A stretch of 64,000 nt of DNA, from contig JAULSN010000005.1 of assembly GCA_033439765.1 (NCBI GenBank), positions 1,751,001 to 1,815,000 on the forward strand, read 5' to 3'. Position 1 is the first letter of the stretch, and the number at the start of each line of letters is the position of its first letter. This document shows positions 22,620 to 33,832 of the stretch, in pieces. Source of the stretch: Lasiosphaeria ovina. Taxonomy: Eukaryota > Ascomycota > Sordariomycetes > Sordariales > Lasiosphaeriaceae. A program made the translations under genes and the position numbers. The notes under the pieces were generated by a model. That model was not told where the DNA came from. It worked only from the letters and a program-made list of their open reading frames with translations, and did not search any database.

Positions 22620-24010
22620 CCGCGGCGTATGTACAAGGGTGTCTGTACAGTACATACAAGGATTCAGGTGGCGGGGCGGGGCGTGCAAATGACTCCAAGC
22701 CATGGGCGTCTAATTATAAAGTAACTTCAAGACTACTACACAGGCAAACGACTCCAAGCTATGGGCGCTTCTCCTGAGATATAACCAAGGGTATGCGTAT
22801 AATTTATTAGACTTTCGCGGATGCTTTCTATAATAAATAATTTCTAATTAATATAGAGATAACTTCTACTTATTTCAGTATCGAGTAGCGCTTCCGCCAA
22901 TTTCTCCCTCTTCGCAAAAGGGACAGTTTTGGTAAAGACACCTAGCGAATATGGAAGGCGTCGATAGACAATAGAAGCGTACTGTCGAGGAAGGGGAGGA
23001 CGAGGACAGCTGGACGTACTTTACTGACGAAAATGGATGATTATCCGTTCCTTGGCCGAGCTCTTGCCATACATGGTCGCGCTGCCGCCTGCTTACCTCC
23101 TGCAAGCCAAAAACAGAATCCCTTTTGTGGGGGTCGGACCACGAACTTTCGCGTTACGCAGGACGATGGCCGACGCCCCTGCTCGGCCTTAGCCAAAGGC
23201 ACCTATGTAGCAACCACCTACCTAACGAATGTCGCGGATCTACATTCTCCATCGCTGCCTTACAAGGAAATACGCAAACACACAAAACCTGAGTAACAAA
23301 GGCATCCACACCACTGCTATCATCAAGATGGACATTAATAAAGCTCTCAGGTAAGTAGCCCGCGAATCTTATATATATATACCTTACCTAGTAGTTAATA
23401 ATTAATAAGCGATTGGGCGATTTCCAGATCACAGGAGTCTGAGAGGTTGAAGAAGAAGGAGGGGGAAAAGAAGAAGGAGGAGGAAAAGAAGGAGAAGGAG
23501 ACGGAGAAGGAGAAGATGGAGGGGGTGAAGGAAAAGGAATAGATACACGGGGGAATAGTTTCAATGGAACGATGACAGTGCCCAGCGCTGGCAAATTTAT
23601 ACGTGCGGCCGCAGTCATTGCGCCTCAGGCTTAGGCGGAATTGTCTACTTCCCCTATTGAGCGCTTAGTTGGGCTCTCCGACCCGACCTAGAATCCCCCA
23701 TATTCCTCAATCGTTTCCAAAAACAAGTTTGCGCGACTTCTCCCATACTGCCTCACTATAGATTGCGAGCTTCACGAGGTCAGCTTCCTCTCTGTCTTGG
23801 CCGCGCGCGTATTCGGCTCGTGCGGCGTCCTCTACATGGTAGAACGTTACCGTGATTGCCACCAATTCCGCAACCGCTCCATGCCGCTCTACCTCCTGGT
23901 CGTGACCTCACCGCCGCCGCCTGCCGCCCGTCAGCACCGTCCGCCGTCGCTCGCCCGTCCCACTTACCGGTTTCGAGCAAGCCGTCCTCGACGCCGCCTA
24001 ACGGCGGTGG
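22620..24010 (-). repeat. Dispersed repeat, right copy, with a ~0.55 kb insertion
   Basis: Reverse-complement partner of 6640-7460. Homology runs 22620-23141, breaks, and resumes at about 23697-24010. In the left copy the two flanks are contiguous at 6956/6957, so the segment about 23142-23696 is an insertion here or a loss there. The inserted part contains the small Lys/Glu-rich gene. Confidence 0.68.
23328..23542 (+). CDS. Tiny spliced Lys/Glu-rich protein (45 aa)
   Basis: Exon 1 is 23328-23350 (ATG in AAGATGG context: MDINKALR). The 77 bp intron has a GTAAGT donor and TTTCCAG acceptor. Exon 2 is 23428-23542 and ends in TAG. The product is almost entirely Lys and Glu after the first dozen residues, so it should form a single charged helix. 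The purine-rich DNA (GAA/GAG/AAG) could be only a microsatellite that happens to be open, but the perfect splice sites and short N-terminus argue for a real small gene. It lies in a segment absent from the inverted partner repeat. Function unknown. Confidence 0.45.
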
Positions 24011-24267
24011 TTGTTCCGGAAGCTGGCCGCCGTCCCGCCAACCAGGCACCTGTACGCCACGTGGTGGCTGAGCTCTATCACGCCGACGTCGTCACGTAGA
24101 CCTCGATCAGTTATTAAACAACCAGGCGACACACGTCCGCCGACACACATACATGGCAGTCACCAAAGGCGTCAAGGGCGTACTGTAGATGTGACAATCC
24201 AGGGGTTGTTGGAGATAGGTCAAAGAGGTAACGCGCAGCGGGGGCCACGGCCGACGAGACCTTTGAC

Positions 24268-24478
24268 CGACGAAACATGCGAATGCATGGAGAGCGAAGG
24301 CTGTGGAAATGGTTGTCAAAATAGAGCAGCACGAATACGGTGCGACGAGTCAAACTGTGGGCTTGGAAGAAAGTGCCGTAACCACATCCCGGCGTTTCCA
24401 CCACTAGAGGTTTTCGAAACGCTGGATAATGACGGTAAGGGTGGTCGAGGTCTTAGGCTTCTGAAGACTGTCCTCTAA
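24268..24478 (+). pseudogene. AWS-domain remnant of a SET methyltransferase
   Basis: The frame around 24158-24478 contains a Cys-rich module CECMESEGCGNGCQNRAARI...CDESNCGLGRKCRNH and then VFETLDNDGKGGRGLRLL. The Cys spacing and the following GxGxGL turn are those of the AWS segment that precedes the SET domain in H3K36-type histone methyltransferases. The frame stops at 24476-24478, exactly where SET should begin. I could not find a SET fold in any frame downstream; a minisatellite follows instead. The N-terminal part of the open frame overlaps the dispersed repeat and is probably not original. Confidence 0.6.
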
Positions 24479-24845
24479 ATCCCGCCCAGTACGCAAAGCT
24501 CTGTCGCCCCTCCAGTTGCTTGCGAATGTGGTTGGACGGTCACAATCCGCTGCCCAACTCATGCACCCGCCGGTCGTGGTGTCTGCTAGTGACCCGGCAA
24601 TGCCTGCGGCCACGGAGCCGGATACTTAACTTATCAATGGTTCTGGGAAAGCCACACAACACTCGTTGCCCGACAAGACACCGACCGGACCAGGCATGGA
24701 GGGACTTGGAGTCACGCGGCCGCAGGAGAGTAAATACGTAGAAAGGTACCTGGCGGTCCGAAATGCAAGATGATGGATTCGTGTTCGAATGCACTGGTAT
24801 TGTGGAGAATGGTGTACTTGGACTAGCGAATCGTGGACTTGCCTT

Positions 24846-25090
24846 GGTGCAGAGAATCGCGCCCCTGAGAATTTCGCCCCTGCCGACTTTCCCTTTGGTG
24901 CAGAGAATCGTGCACCTGCTAATATGGATGCCCTTAAGTGCAGCGGATCGTGCACTCGCCTGCACCTTTGGTGCAGAGAATCGTGCACCTGCCAACTGGC
25001 CCTTTGGCGCAGAGAATCATGCACCTGCCAACTGGCCCTTTGGTGCAGAGAATTGGGCACTCGGCGCGCCTTTGATGCAGAGAGTCGTGA
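24846..25090 (+). repeat. ~36 bp minisatellite (seven imperfect copies)
   Basis: Units share GGTGCAGAGAATCGTGCACC and most share TGCCAACTGGCCCTTT. Early copies are shortened or diverged. In one plus-strand frame they encode FGAENRAPANWP-type repeats, in a minus-strand frame RASWQVHDSL-type repeats. No gene model that uses them is convincing. Confidence 0.85.
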
Positions 25091-26099
25091 ATCTGGTGTG
25101 GTGTGGTAAGTTTTGGAGGTGGGTCAAAGTGTCATTCAGGATTTTTCAAGTCGCTCTTTACTGTTCGTTCCAGCAAACATTATATGAACCTCAACTAGCA
25201 AAGCATCCCGTGTTTGACGGACGACCTTTACCAAGACTGCAGCCGCATATCTCTCAGGCTTTTACTTCGTAGCCAGCCTACAATGATTGGATATCCGGAA
25301 TGGGGCCAGAAGCCTCGTTTCGACGACGCAATACAGGCTTTCCTTACACACGGGAAACCCCAGAAATGCTTTCCAAGCCCTGGCCCCTGACGGAATGGTA
25401 TGTTGCTATGACGTGGGAGAACCCTCCGGGATTGACCAACGGTAACAGTTTGAGGCCCCTCAAGTAGAGGATGTTAGTCGTGAATCAGATATCCGAGGAT
25501 GCTGCTCTTTTTCCATCTTAACATTTCTAGGCGGGGGTATCGTTTCTTAGATCATTCATAAACGAGGCCGGTGATAGGAACGTAACAAAAGCGAGACCGT
25601 GTCAAGAACGGTCCGCAGAAGTAGATGCATTTCTTTGCCAATGTTAATGGAGTGGAGTATCCTGATCCAATTCCGAGTTGGTTCGCGGAGATTGCTCCAC
25701 GTTGGAAATATGGTTGAAGTAGCAATCATCCGGCGATGCATGTCCGCAGGAGTCTTTGGCCAGATTGGGATTTTGATGGGAAACATCCTACGTGGATAAG
25801 GCTTGTACATTGTGGTAAGTATACCATCCCGATCGATCCTACCCTTCTTCCATACTAAGAGAGGAAGGTAGTTTATTTAGATTCTATTAATTACTAAATA
25901 GTTTACCAGGAGTACAAAAAAAAACCCTATAAGATTCCCTGTCTGTGACATCTTTTCGTGATCGACAACAAGATACTTTGATGGAATAGACGAATTTACA
26001 TACCCAACCGCCCATGTTTTCTCGAGACGGCGTCAGCTTACGCAGGATGATGAACCACTGGCTACCAGAGGCCTCTATCTAGACTGAATAACCCTGAAT
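25091..26099. other. No supported gene; possible decayed frame at 25275-25470
   Basis: A plus-strand stretch reads YNDWISGMGPEASF...PEMLSKPWPLTEWYVAMTWENPPG before a stop, which looks like real protein, but no start, splice partner or family is visible. The rest shows nothing. Confidence 0.25.
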
Positions 26100-26285
26100 T
26101 CACCACAGGAGAAAGAACGCTCCACTAGGATCGCAAGCTGGGTGTTTTCTCTTCAGCTTCACCCCCATCCGCGGCTCTATCAGCTGGGCTAAATTCCTTT
26201 GGCGTTTTGCGATTTGGCCACCGAGCTCCCCGAGGCGCTTGAGCCAGTCGGGCATGTTGGTCGCGAGGTGTTTGAGTGCTTCCAT
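26100..26285 (-). CDS. Short helical protein or gene fragment
   Basis: 61 codons from ATG at 26285: MEALKHLATNMPDWLKRLGELG...GQIAKRQRNLAQL. The amphipathic helical start is natural and resembles the N-terminus of fungal proteins of unknown function that open with a short helical pair. The last 20 residues are less convincing and the frame may once have been longer. Not recognised beyond this. Confidence 0.35.
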   Translation of the reverse strand: MEALKHLATNMPDWLKRLGELGGQIAKRQRNLAQLIEPRMGVKLKRKHPACDPSGAFFLLW

Positions 26286-26694
26286 TGTTGCCGAGCCTGG
26301 AGGTGAGACGCATTAGTGGATGCTCTATCTTGCCACGGATTCGACTTACCAAGCACGTAGGTTGAGCAGTTCCACTCCTGGTAGATTGCCGCCGAGACTG
26401 AGTAAGAGAGAGCTGATGAGCGAAAGAAAGGGGTACGGGTTAAAAGAGAGGATGCAGAAGAGACTAGCAAAAGCAAAAAGGAGGGAATTGAGAGGTCACA
26501 TCGTCGCGCCTTGGTTTGGCAACGCACCGAAATTCACGATTGCATATCGCGCACCTTGTTACCCATCCCCAATCAAGGTTGTTCAATCTTCTTATTAGAC
26601 TAACACACGTCTCTGTAGAACAAGAACCGGTGCCATTTCCGCCGCGTACAATGCCCGCGGATAGTTGGCAACATCGTGCCAACAGCGTGCAAAA

Positions 26695-26916
26695 AAAAAC
26701 GATAAGAGCCCTTCCAGCTATTCGTCGAGATCTAATATCCCGCCGTCCAAAGAGCCGTCGTCCACTCACTCCATTCTTCCCAGCCTGGGGTGTGCAAGCG
26801 TCATTATCAGTAGCCTGGCGATGGTCTGCTCGACGGCATTCTCGACGGTGCAGGGAATGCCGGGGTGGGCTGCGAACATGTCGTAGGGGGGCCACCGATG
26901 TACTCAGGCTCGTCGT
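26695..26916 (-). pseudogene. Orphaned C-terminal part of the preceding gene
   Basis: Minus-strand frames carry VPNLWPTNTLNDEPEYIGG and, after a shift at a C run near 26890, YDMFAAHPGIPCTVENAVEQ...LAHPRLGRME, then VDDGSLDGGILDLDE and LEGLLS. Two stops interrupt it (TGA after GRME, TAG after DLDE), both at places where Trp (TGG) fits. That is the G-to-A signature of RIP read on the opposite strand. Confidence 0.45.
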
Positions 26917-27851
26917 TCAGAGTGTTGGTTGGCCACAGGTTCGGCACAATGGGGACCTAGGAGCAGCTTCGCGGCTGTCTGATTGTACGAAAGTTAGTAT
27001 AAAATAAATCTCCGTCGATGCTATCGCCTTGCGGGAACTGAAGTGAGAAACCATACTCATCCTGGCCATGTCCTCGTCCTCATCTTCAGAGCTCGTCGGA
27101 GTCTTGATCTCCTCTTCCTCTTCCTCTCCAGAGAGAAACTCTACCTCTACCGTGCCCGACAGAATCCTGGGAGGACGAGGACGAGGAGGGGGGGGAGGAG
27201 GCTCGGTGCTGGGATCCGAAAAAAAAGTGGGAGTAGGAGATGGGAAAAGGTAAAGCCCCGGGGCCTTTTTATTTGCCTCATTTGCCTGTGACTTCATTTC
27301 CTGCCATTTATCCCATCTCTGTTTTGCATCCAATGTGAGAGTTGCCATCACATATCTCACAGCTGGCATGGTCAGCAAGAGCGAGCCTCCACCAGATACA
27401 TCGACAACATAGCCATCATCGTGGAATATCCCGAAAGTGTTGTCGCCTTTCACAAGGATCAAGCCAAACGCGGAGAACATGACGGTGCTCCCTTGCTCTA
27501 TCTTGGGTAGCCATGCAAAAGCCGTTTTGGGAGGTATGTCAAAGGCAGTGAACTCCTCCAAGCATTGGCGAAGCTTCTGGAAGTCATAGAACATTGGGAG
27601 TTTTTCAATTTCCCGAGCCCCAAAATGCTTGGTCATTTTGGAAACCCACTCGACACCTAATATAGTTAGCTATACACGTGTGGCCCTCCGTTGATAAGGT
27701 TGTATGGCTCACGGGTGGAATTTTGGGGGCATAAGATGAAGGCGTTTTCATAAATTGCCGTGAACTCAAACAACTGTTCGGGAACGGGAGAAGAAGCTTC
27801 TGGCTGGGCTTTTGGGGCCTTTCCCCTCTCAATGGGTGAAGAAGTGGCCAT
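26917..27851 (-). CDS. Unknown protein with Pro-rich and acidic C-terminal region
   Basis: Exon 1 is 27851-27713 (ATG in GCCATGG; MATSSPIERGKAPK). The 56 bp intron has GTGAGC/TATTAG ends and a GCTAACT branch site. Exon 2 starts at 27656 in frame and gives a folded-looking region with FGLILVKGDNTFGIFHDDGY and YVMATLTLDAKQRWDKW. A poly-Pro stretch and an acidic run (GEEEEEEIKTPTSSEDEDED) follow. A second intron with GTATGG/CAATCAG ends is possible near 27055. No family recognised. Beyond the stop, another frame continues naturally to about 26700 (EYIGGP, then YDMFAAHPGIPCTVENAVEQ), suggesting the C-terminus has been cut off by frameshift. Confidence 0.55.
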
Positions 27852-27961
27852 GGCTTGGGGAAACAAACACCAACTTGCTCTGGTGGGAGGAGTACGTTAG
27901 GCTGTCTTATATTAAAATGGGGCTGTTGGGGATCGGAAACTGTCCTGTTAGACTCACTCAT

Positions 27962-28859
27962 TGTATCTACCTTGCCCCTCCCAGGGTCTTCCCCAACCTT
28001 GTTTCAAAGTGGCGCAAGTAACGAGCGTCAGCACGGGGTCTGACACGATATCTCGCGGATGTTAGGCCACCTAACGCTTTCCCTATTATGGAACGTGATA
28101 CTGTGCTGTTTCCACCTCGGTGGCGGCGCACATTATTCCCTGCCACCGTCGGCAAAGGTAGGCTAGGGTTGGCAAAGGCAGGTCTGCATCATGCAGAGTT
28201 TTAGCGCCGAGAAGCTCTGGTATGTCTGGGCAGGGAAGGAGTTGGGGTGCAAATAGACGTGCCCCGGCTCGCATGGCGTGACTGACTGTAGAGGGCGGCC
28301 ATAAATTTGCGCTATTTTCCTCCTTAAATCAGTAGTGGCCATGAAGGTGTTACGTGAAAGCCCCCCAAGCGCCCCCGCCCCCGGGTCCGGCATCAGCTCG
28401 CTCTGGGCCCGCACCACAGCCCTCAAGCGGTATAACGGGTAATGTCTAGAGTGGTCAGGGCTCGGATAAGGGTAACTGCGTAAGGCTCTTACATACATTA
28501 GCAAGCGCTCGCCACTCGACCAGAGATAAATTCTGTTGAAGTGTACAAGACCATCAAGTACATCTCGTGAACTAGCAACTTGCTCTCTGCCATTGCCAGA
28601 ATAAATACGATTATATTAGGTAACTATGGCTACGGAAGGTAAGTAAGGGCCCAAGAACCCTAATTTACTAGAGCTAAAATTCTTTTAGTGTTGGGAGTAT
28701 CTGGGGACTTTTCCCATCGAAGAATGAAGAGAAAGAGAAGGAGAAAGGAGGAGAAGTAGAAAGTGGAGGAGAAGAAAGAGACCTAGAATAGTTAGTTAGC
28801 TGGGCGCATAACTGCGATTTTCCTCATTTATAGCGGAAGCGCTCTCCCAAACTCCAGCA
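27962..28859. other. Intergenic; weak minus-strand frame
   Basis: Within 28163-28504 a minus frame starting MATTDLRRKIAQIYGRPLQ looks partly natural but ends quickly and has no motif. The region 28690-28790 is purine-rich. Confidence 0.25.
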
Positions 28860-29115
28860 CTTGTAGCCGGGCGTCCAATGCCCCTGCTACCCCACCTATG
28901 ATAACGAGAGTTGCCTGGTGACAAGTGACTCACAAGCAGACTAAGACGTGAATTGCCGGTCAACCCAGCGAGTAATTCATAGTAATTTCATCCGGACAGG
29001 TAAGCCGGGCGATGATCTAGCAGAGCCTCAACCGAGGACAAGAAGAGCCTCAATCGAGGGCAAGGATAGCAGAGCCTTATACAAACAAGTACGCATAAAT
29101 AGGTAGCTTCTTTCT
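28860..29115 (+). repeat. Dispersed repeat, copy 2 (partner at 22110-22345)
   Basis: Same-strand homologue of 22110-22345. This copy has a local duplication near 29030-29065 (GAGCCTCAACCGAGGACAAG followed by GAGCCTCAATCGAGGGCAAG). Confidence 0.7.
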
Positions 29116-29191
29116 ATCTTCTTGATCACAAATATCAACCACCCACAGACACCAATTCACAACCATAGGCGGATACAACTCAAAAGGCATT

Positions 29192-29543
29192 ATGCCAAGC
29201 AGCCGTGTTAGGTGTAAGTGACCTCATATAGGAGAACTAGGCAATGGAGACTAACGTCTAGAAAGTCGACGACGGGGAGCAGATAAGGGAGCTGCAGAAG
29301 CTGCTCGCGAGAGAGCGGCAGGAGAACCAGACCTTAAAGCGGAATGCCTACAACCTAGACCGCGAGAACCAGACCTTAAAGCGGAATGCCGACGACCTAG
29401 ACAGCGAGTGCGAAGAATTGTGTCGTTTGAACAAAAGATTGATGGTTGATCTCGAAATCTCGCGTCAGAATTATCTGAGTTTGAGAAAGTTGATGGCGAG
29501 CTTCAAGAGGGTAGCGAGAGAAGTTTTGGAATGTAAAGCTTAG
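29192..29543 (+). CDS. Small coiled-coil protein (99 aa)
   Basis: Exons 29192-29213 (MPSSRVR) and 29266-29543, joined over a 52 bp intron with GTAAGT donor, GACTAAC branch site and AAAG acceptor. Nearly the whole product is predicted helix: EQIRELQKLLARERQ, then a tandem 14-residue duplication ENQTLKRNAYNLDR/ENQTLKRNADDLDS, then a leucine-spaced helix to the end. No DNA-binding basic region is seen, so it is not a bZIP protein as it stands. It could be a dimerisation partner or structural protein; function unknown. Confidence 0.55.
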
Positions 29544-30165
29544 CCTCATGAACGCAAGATAGTATACACTGAATGTAAGGAGGTTGTTGCAGCGATACTT
29601 GCAGAAGCCGCCCGGCCCAGCACCATGATCTCTCGTTCCAGGGTTCCAGGGTTCCAGGGTTCCAGGGGTGCACCAAGCCTCGACCCTACGCGGCGGAACC
29701 ACGCGCCATCGCAGCCGGAGGCGGCGTCTGGGGTTCATTCACCGACGTAGGTGCCGAGCTTCTACTCGGTATTCTCTCTTGTCGATATCTCCAAGCAGAA
29801 TCTTGTCTTCCTTCCAACCTGCCTTTCCAACTTGCCATCCCCCTCCCAACCTGAGATGGGACTTGCATGCAGGACCCAATACAAACGGTAGACAGCTGCC
29901 GGGATGTCGTTGCTAGCGTTTTTTATCTTTACCCCTCTGTTCATTTGTGGCAAAGTCTGTGGAGCTGCCATTGGGAGACCCGGTGAGAAATAGGGGCTTG
30001 GTTATTCAGGTTGGAGGCATCTTATCGGGTAATGGAGAGTTTGGCCGCTGCAAATGTTTACAACGTTCGGTAAGGCGCAAGTGTGTAAGTCGAGGCTATC
30101 ATGCATGCCGTTAAGAGTGGGGACTGACGCGCTGAGACAAGGGTTACTAGCGTATTTTTAGGTTC
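29544..30165. other. Intergenic with short GGTTCCAG repeat
   Basis: Four to five copies of GGTTCCAG (period 8) lie at 29635-29667. No gene is supported in the remainder. Confidence 0.4.
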
Positions 30166-30446
30166 TCCCACCGCCACCGTGGGACAATTAGGTCCAGTCT
30201 TTTTCTCCCACCGCCACCGTGGGACAATTTGGTCCAGTCATTTTCTCCCACCGCCACCGTGGGACAATTTGGTCCAGTCTTTTTCTCCCACCGCCACCGT
30301 GGGACAATTTGGTCCAGTCTTTTTCTCCCACCGCCACCGTGGGACAATTTGGTCTAGTCTTTTTCTCTCACCGCCACCGTGGGACAATTTGGTCCAGTCT
30401 TTTTCTCCCACCACCACCGTGGGACATTCCAGCAGTCTTTTCCCCC
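30166..30446. repeat. 40 bp palindromic tandem repeat (about seven copies)
   Basis: Exact 40 bp periodicity; each unit contains CTCCCACCGCCACCGTGGGA, an inverted repeat CCCAC...GTGGG, then ACAATTTGGTCCAGTC. Copies differ by only one or two bases until the last, which decays after 30420. The open frames that cross it on both strands are by-products of a period that adds no stop codon. Confidence 0.95.
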
Positions 30447-31376
30447 ACCACTATCGTAGCCCAGAGGTGTAGCGGCCCTGTAAGAGTCGAGAATGGACCC
30501 TATGGTATGAACCGGGTAACGCCAGACGTTTCCCGCCCCATCCAAGTGATCGACATTCCAGCCTCATCAGAATCCCTGTCTCTTGCTGGCGTGGTCGAGG
30601 AAAGCGGTCGAGGAAAGCGGGGGCATGCGACGGCTCCTTCGCACGGGTCACCGCAACCAGAGTCGACGCCTGCTCTTGCACGTAGCCCCCCTTTTACTCT
30701 GGTTGCGCTGGCCCGTGTACTGCAATGTCTAGGTAGTGGAGCTACGAGCACTGTACCATGCCTCTAAGGGTGTGCGGCAACAATAGATAGCAACAGAAAA
30801 ACGACAGGGGTTACGGCCGGTAATCCTTGTAAGGCTACCTAAGTGGGTCCGTCTAAACGGGTTCCTATTGGCCCCGGAGGAGATTCGAAGCAACCCGGTG
30901 GCCTTTAGTGTGCGTTACATCAATATATTCGCAGATGTAACTGTTTGAAGGACCATCCCAACACTTCCCTACCCAATGAATCCAGTTAAATTAGTGGACA
31001 GAAACTAGAACACGAGTCTTTATTCCAGTATGTTCGGGATATGGCTTTTTTTGGTAAGAGACCCACGGGGAAAAAGGGCACATCCGCTACTAGATCAGCA
31101 GCGCGAGCTACATGGTTCGTCACATTTTGGGGGATGGCGCCGAAAAGCTCGTGAACTAAGGGTGTGGTGGTCATACCAGAGCTGAAGCCGGCGGGCGGGC
31201 AGGCTAGGTCCCGGGAAGGACGGAGTCTAGCTACCAACCTTCTGCTTCACTAATCTGTTGTGCTATTAAACCAGAACTATAGTATTAAGCACTTCGCAAG
31301 TGGCGAGCGTGCGCCCACCACCAATGCCAATTGCTTCACGAGCGCTTCCTTAGCCTCAGATTCACCTCCTGACTAG
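30447..31376. other. Intergenic, probable promoter of the Zn2Cys6 gene at its right end
   Basis: Open frames at 30451-30751 are mirrored on both strands and unconvincing. No other feature is recognised. Confidence 0.35.
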
Positions 31377-33189
31377 ATGACGGCTCACTTGACCTTTACG
31401 GAAACCTGGACTATGGCATTCGACGGGGACAACAACGGCCAGTACAATATCATAAGGGAGCAAGGCTTAGATAACGTCCTAATGTCTCTCAAGTCGGAGC
31501 CCCTTAACGACGATAACTTCTGTATAGACGACCTGGAGGAGGCCCCCCTTACTTCGGTCCCCACGTCGGCCCATAACTCTGCCACCGACCCGCCGAGAGT
31601 CAAGAGACCCCCAGGTAGACCGAGGAAGCACCCCGTCACGCCGGCCGTCGGTGCCTCCAGCAAGATCACCAATGTACGGTCCAAGACCGGATGCTTTACA
31701 TGCCGGAAACGCAAAAAGAAGTGCGACGAGGCCAAACCGCGATGTGAGCCATCAGCTGCCAACGCAGTCAAGAAGCCTGCTAATCCTTCCGTAGGCATGA
31801 ACTGCAAGAAGAATGCGTTGGTGTGCGAGGGATACCCGGAGAGGCGTATTTGGAAGGGTGCCAAAGAGAGGGCCGAAGAAGGTAATAGCAAGCTGCCCGT
31901 CTACATCTCGTCCCTATCTCTCTAATTGCAGAACAGAGCGTATGAAACACCAAAATTTGCCACCGACACCCTTGCAACCCATTCTCTACGGCCTGGAGAC
32001 CTTGGAGGATATGATATTTTGGAAGCACTACAATGAGAAGCTCAGTACAGTGCTCACCGTGGAAGGAGAACTGAAAAACGCCTTCAAAGATATGATGGTC
32101 CCGATCGCTACGAAGCACCAAGGCCTTATGCATTCCATCCTCTCGCTCGCCAGCAAGCACATTGATTTCGACACCCCGTACGGTATCAACATACTGAGCA
32201 ACAATCCCAACACAACGCTTGGTGCGCTACGTAACCGCTCCATCCACCATCAGAATAAGGCGGTACAGGAGTTCTATACCCAACCCAGTGGTGAAGAAGA
32301 ACCCATAGAGGACAACGTGTTGATATCTGCTCGCTTCGGACAGATGCTTTGCTTCTTCCTCGAGGCGCAGGTAGAGGGGAAGTCACCCGGCTACCACCGC
32401 TGGTACTTTTTGGAATACCGGAGGCTTATTGTCACCTCAATTCCCAACGACTCTGCCTTTCTTTCATTCATCTCCGAGTTCTTCGAGTACCACATGTATG
32501 CTGATGAGCTAATCTATTCTGCCCTCGAACCTGGACGCCAAACGGTATCGGAAGGGACACACACACATTCGAATATCGACCAACCAAAATTGCTCGGCGT
32601 CACTGACGGTATGCTGGACTACCTTTCCCAGACCACTGCAATCCGGAACGCAATACGGAGAAATATGCTGGCTTATATTGACCCTATCGTCGATTATAAA
32701 AGCATATGCAAGGTGGTCGAGCTCATGAATGCCATCAACAAGTGGGTGCCCCACTGGCCTCCGGGAGACAGCCGCGAGTCAGTAGGGTACCTCTACCGGC
32801 AGATGGTTTATATCCACCTGCTTCGGACCGTGAACCCGCCATCTCAGATAGCCACGGCTATAATGCCCTCCCCTCACGCTGAGAACCTCTCCGAAGCTGT
32901 CGAAAGCTCCTTGGCACTACTAAAAAATCTACGGCCCAACGACCCCAGCCAAAGGCTACTTCTCCTGCCGTGCTTCATTATTGGGACTGCCAGCGTCGCC
33001 CAGGAACACCAAGGCGCGGTTCGCATCGCCATCAAGACCATCAAAGGATATACTGGTATGCGCAATGCCGACACAGTTATGGGTGTTCTCGAGAAAGTCT
33101 GGCAACTTATGAGCGCTGGAGAGTGGTTGGCCGTCTGGGACTGGCCAGAAGTCGCACATAAGATGGAGCTCGATTTCATTCCTGCATGA
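31377..33189 (+). CDS. Zn(II)2Cys6 transcription factor with fungal_trans_2-type domain
   Basis: 568 aa from 31377-31743, 31795-31881 and 31937-33189. The 51 and 55 bp introns have GTGAGC/CGTAG and GTAATA/AACAG ends. Removing intron 1 restores a textbook zinc cluster: GCFTCRKRKKKCDEAKPRC then MNCKKNALVCEGYP, i.e. C-x2-C-x6-C-x6-C-x2-C-x6-C. An AT-hook-like PPGRPRKHP precedes it, and a basic linker follows. Residues about 175-568 form the all-helical regulatory domain common in this class (DUF3468/fungal_trans_2), with SLASKHIDF and FVRPNDPS-like turns. Predicted nuclear activator or repressor; targets unknown. The gene is intact and flanked on both sides by the same satellite family. Confidence 0.85.
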
Positions 33190-33832
33190 CATGGGTGAGA
33201 AGCCTCTATCCTACTCACCTTGGGATGGAACTTTCTACTTCATCTACTAGAACCACTTATTCTGGTTTCGCTCAACGGAAAAGGACGCCCGCTATCGCAA
33301 GGAGGAGCTCAGCTCGTGCAGCGGTAGAGAAAGCGCAGCAGTGGATGGCTAGAACGAAAGAGGAAAGGAAGAAAACGAAGAGGGCGGATTCTTTTGTTAC
33401 GGTTTCGGACTAGATTACGAGATTTGCTTGGGAGTCATTATCATTTTTGAGGTCAGATTGAGACGCTGCTGGGGGAGGCTCGTAGAGGCCAGAAGCGCTG
33501 AAGAAGTGACCAATGCTCGGGGGGGGGGGGAGGGGGGGCGCGGCATCGGATGTTCGAGGCGGCCGCCTCTACACGGAATACGGTAGCACATAGCACAGGC
33601 TGACTGTCCTTGGGACGGCTGATTGAGCGACTCCTGACTGGCTAGTTCTCTCTCCAGAATCCGGGTAGTCGCCCGAGGAGGTCGCCCGGATGTGTTTGCG
33701 GTACGAGAAAGCTGAATCAATTCAGGGGCAAAAGTAAATATCAGAACTGTGCGGGGATGTGCCAAGACTGCAACTCAGGCAACACCCCGCACTAGAAGTG
33801 GGGGCGAATTACTCACTGTGGAATCACGGTTC
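33190..33832. other. Intergenic; possible short Lys/Arg-rich ORF
   Basis: A plus frame ending at 33413 carries ARAAVEKAQQWMARTKEERK and KTKRADSFVTVSD, natural-looking, but it overlaps the end of the zinc-cluster gene and has no clear start. A 9-G and 7-G run lies at 33521-33538. Confidence 0.3.

Noticed and set aside
30147..30472. Long open frames across the 40 bp satellite on both strands
   Set aside because: They arise because the repeat unit lacks stops; the products are simple peptide repeats on both strands with no start context or splice signals.
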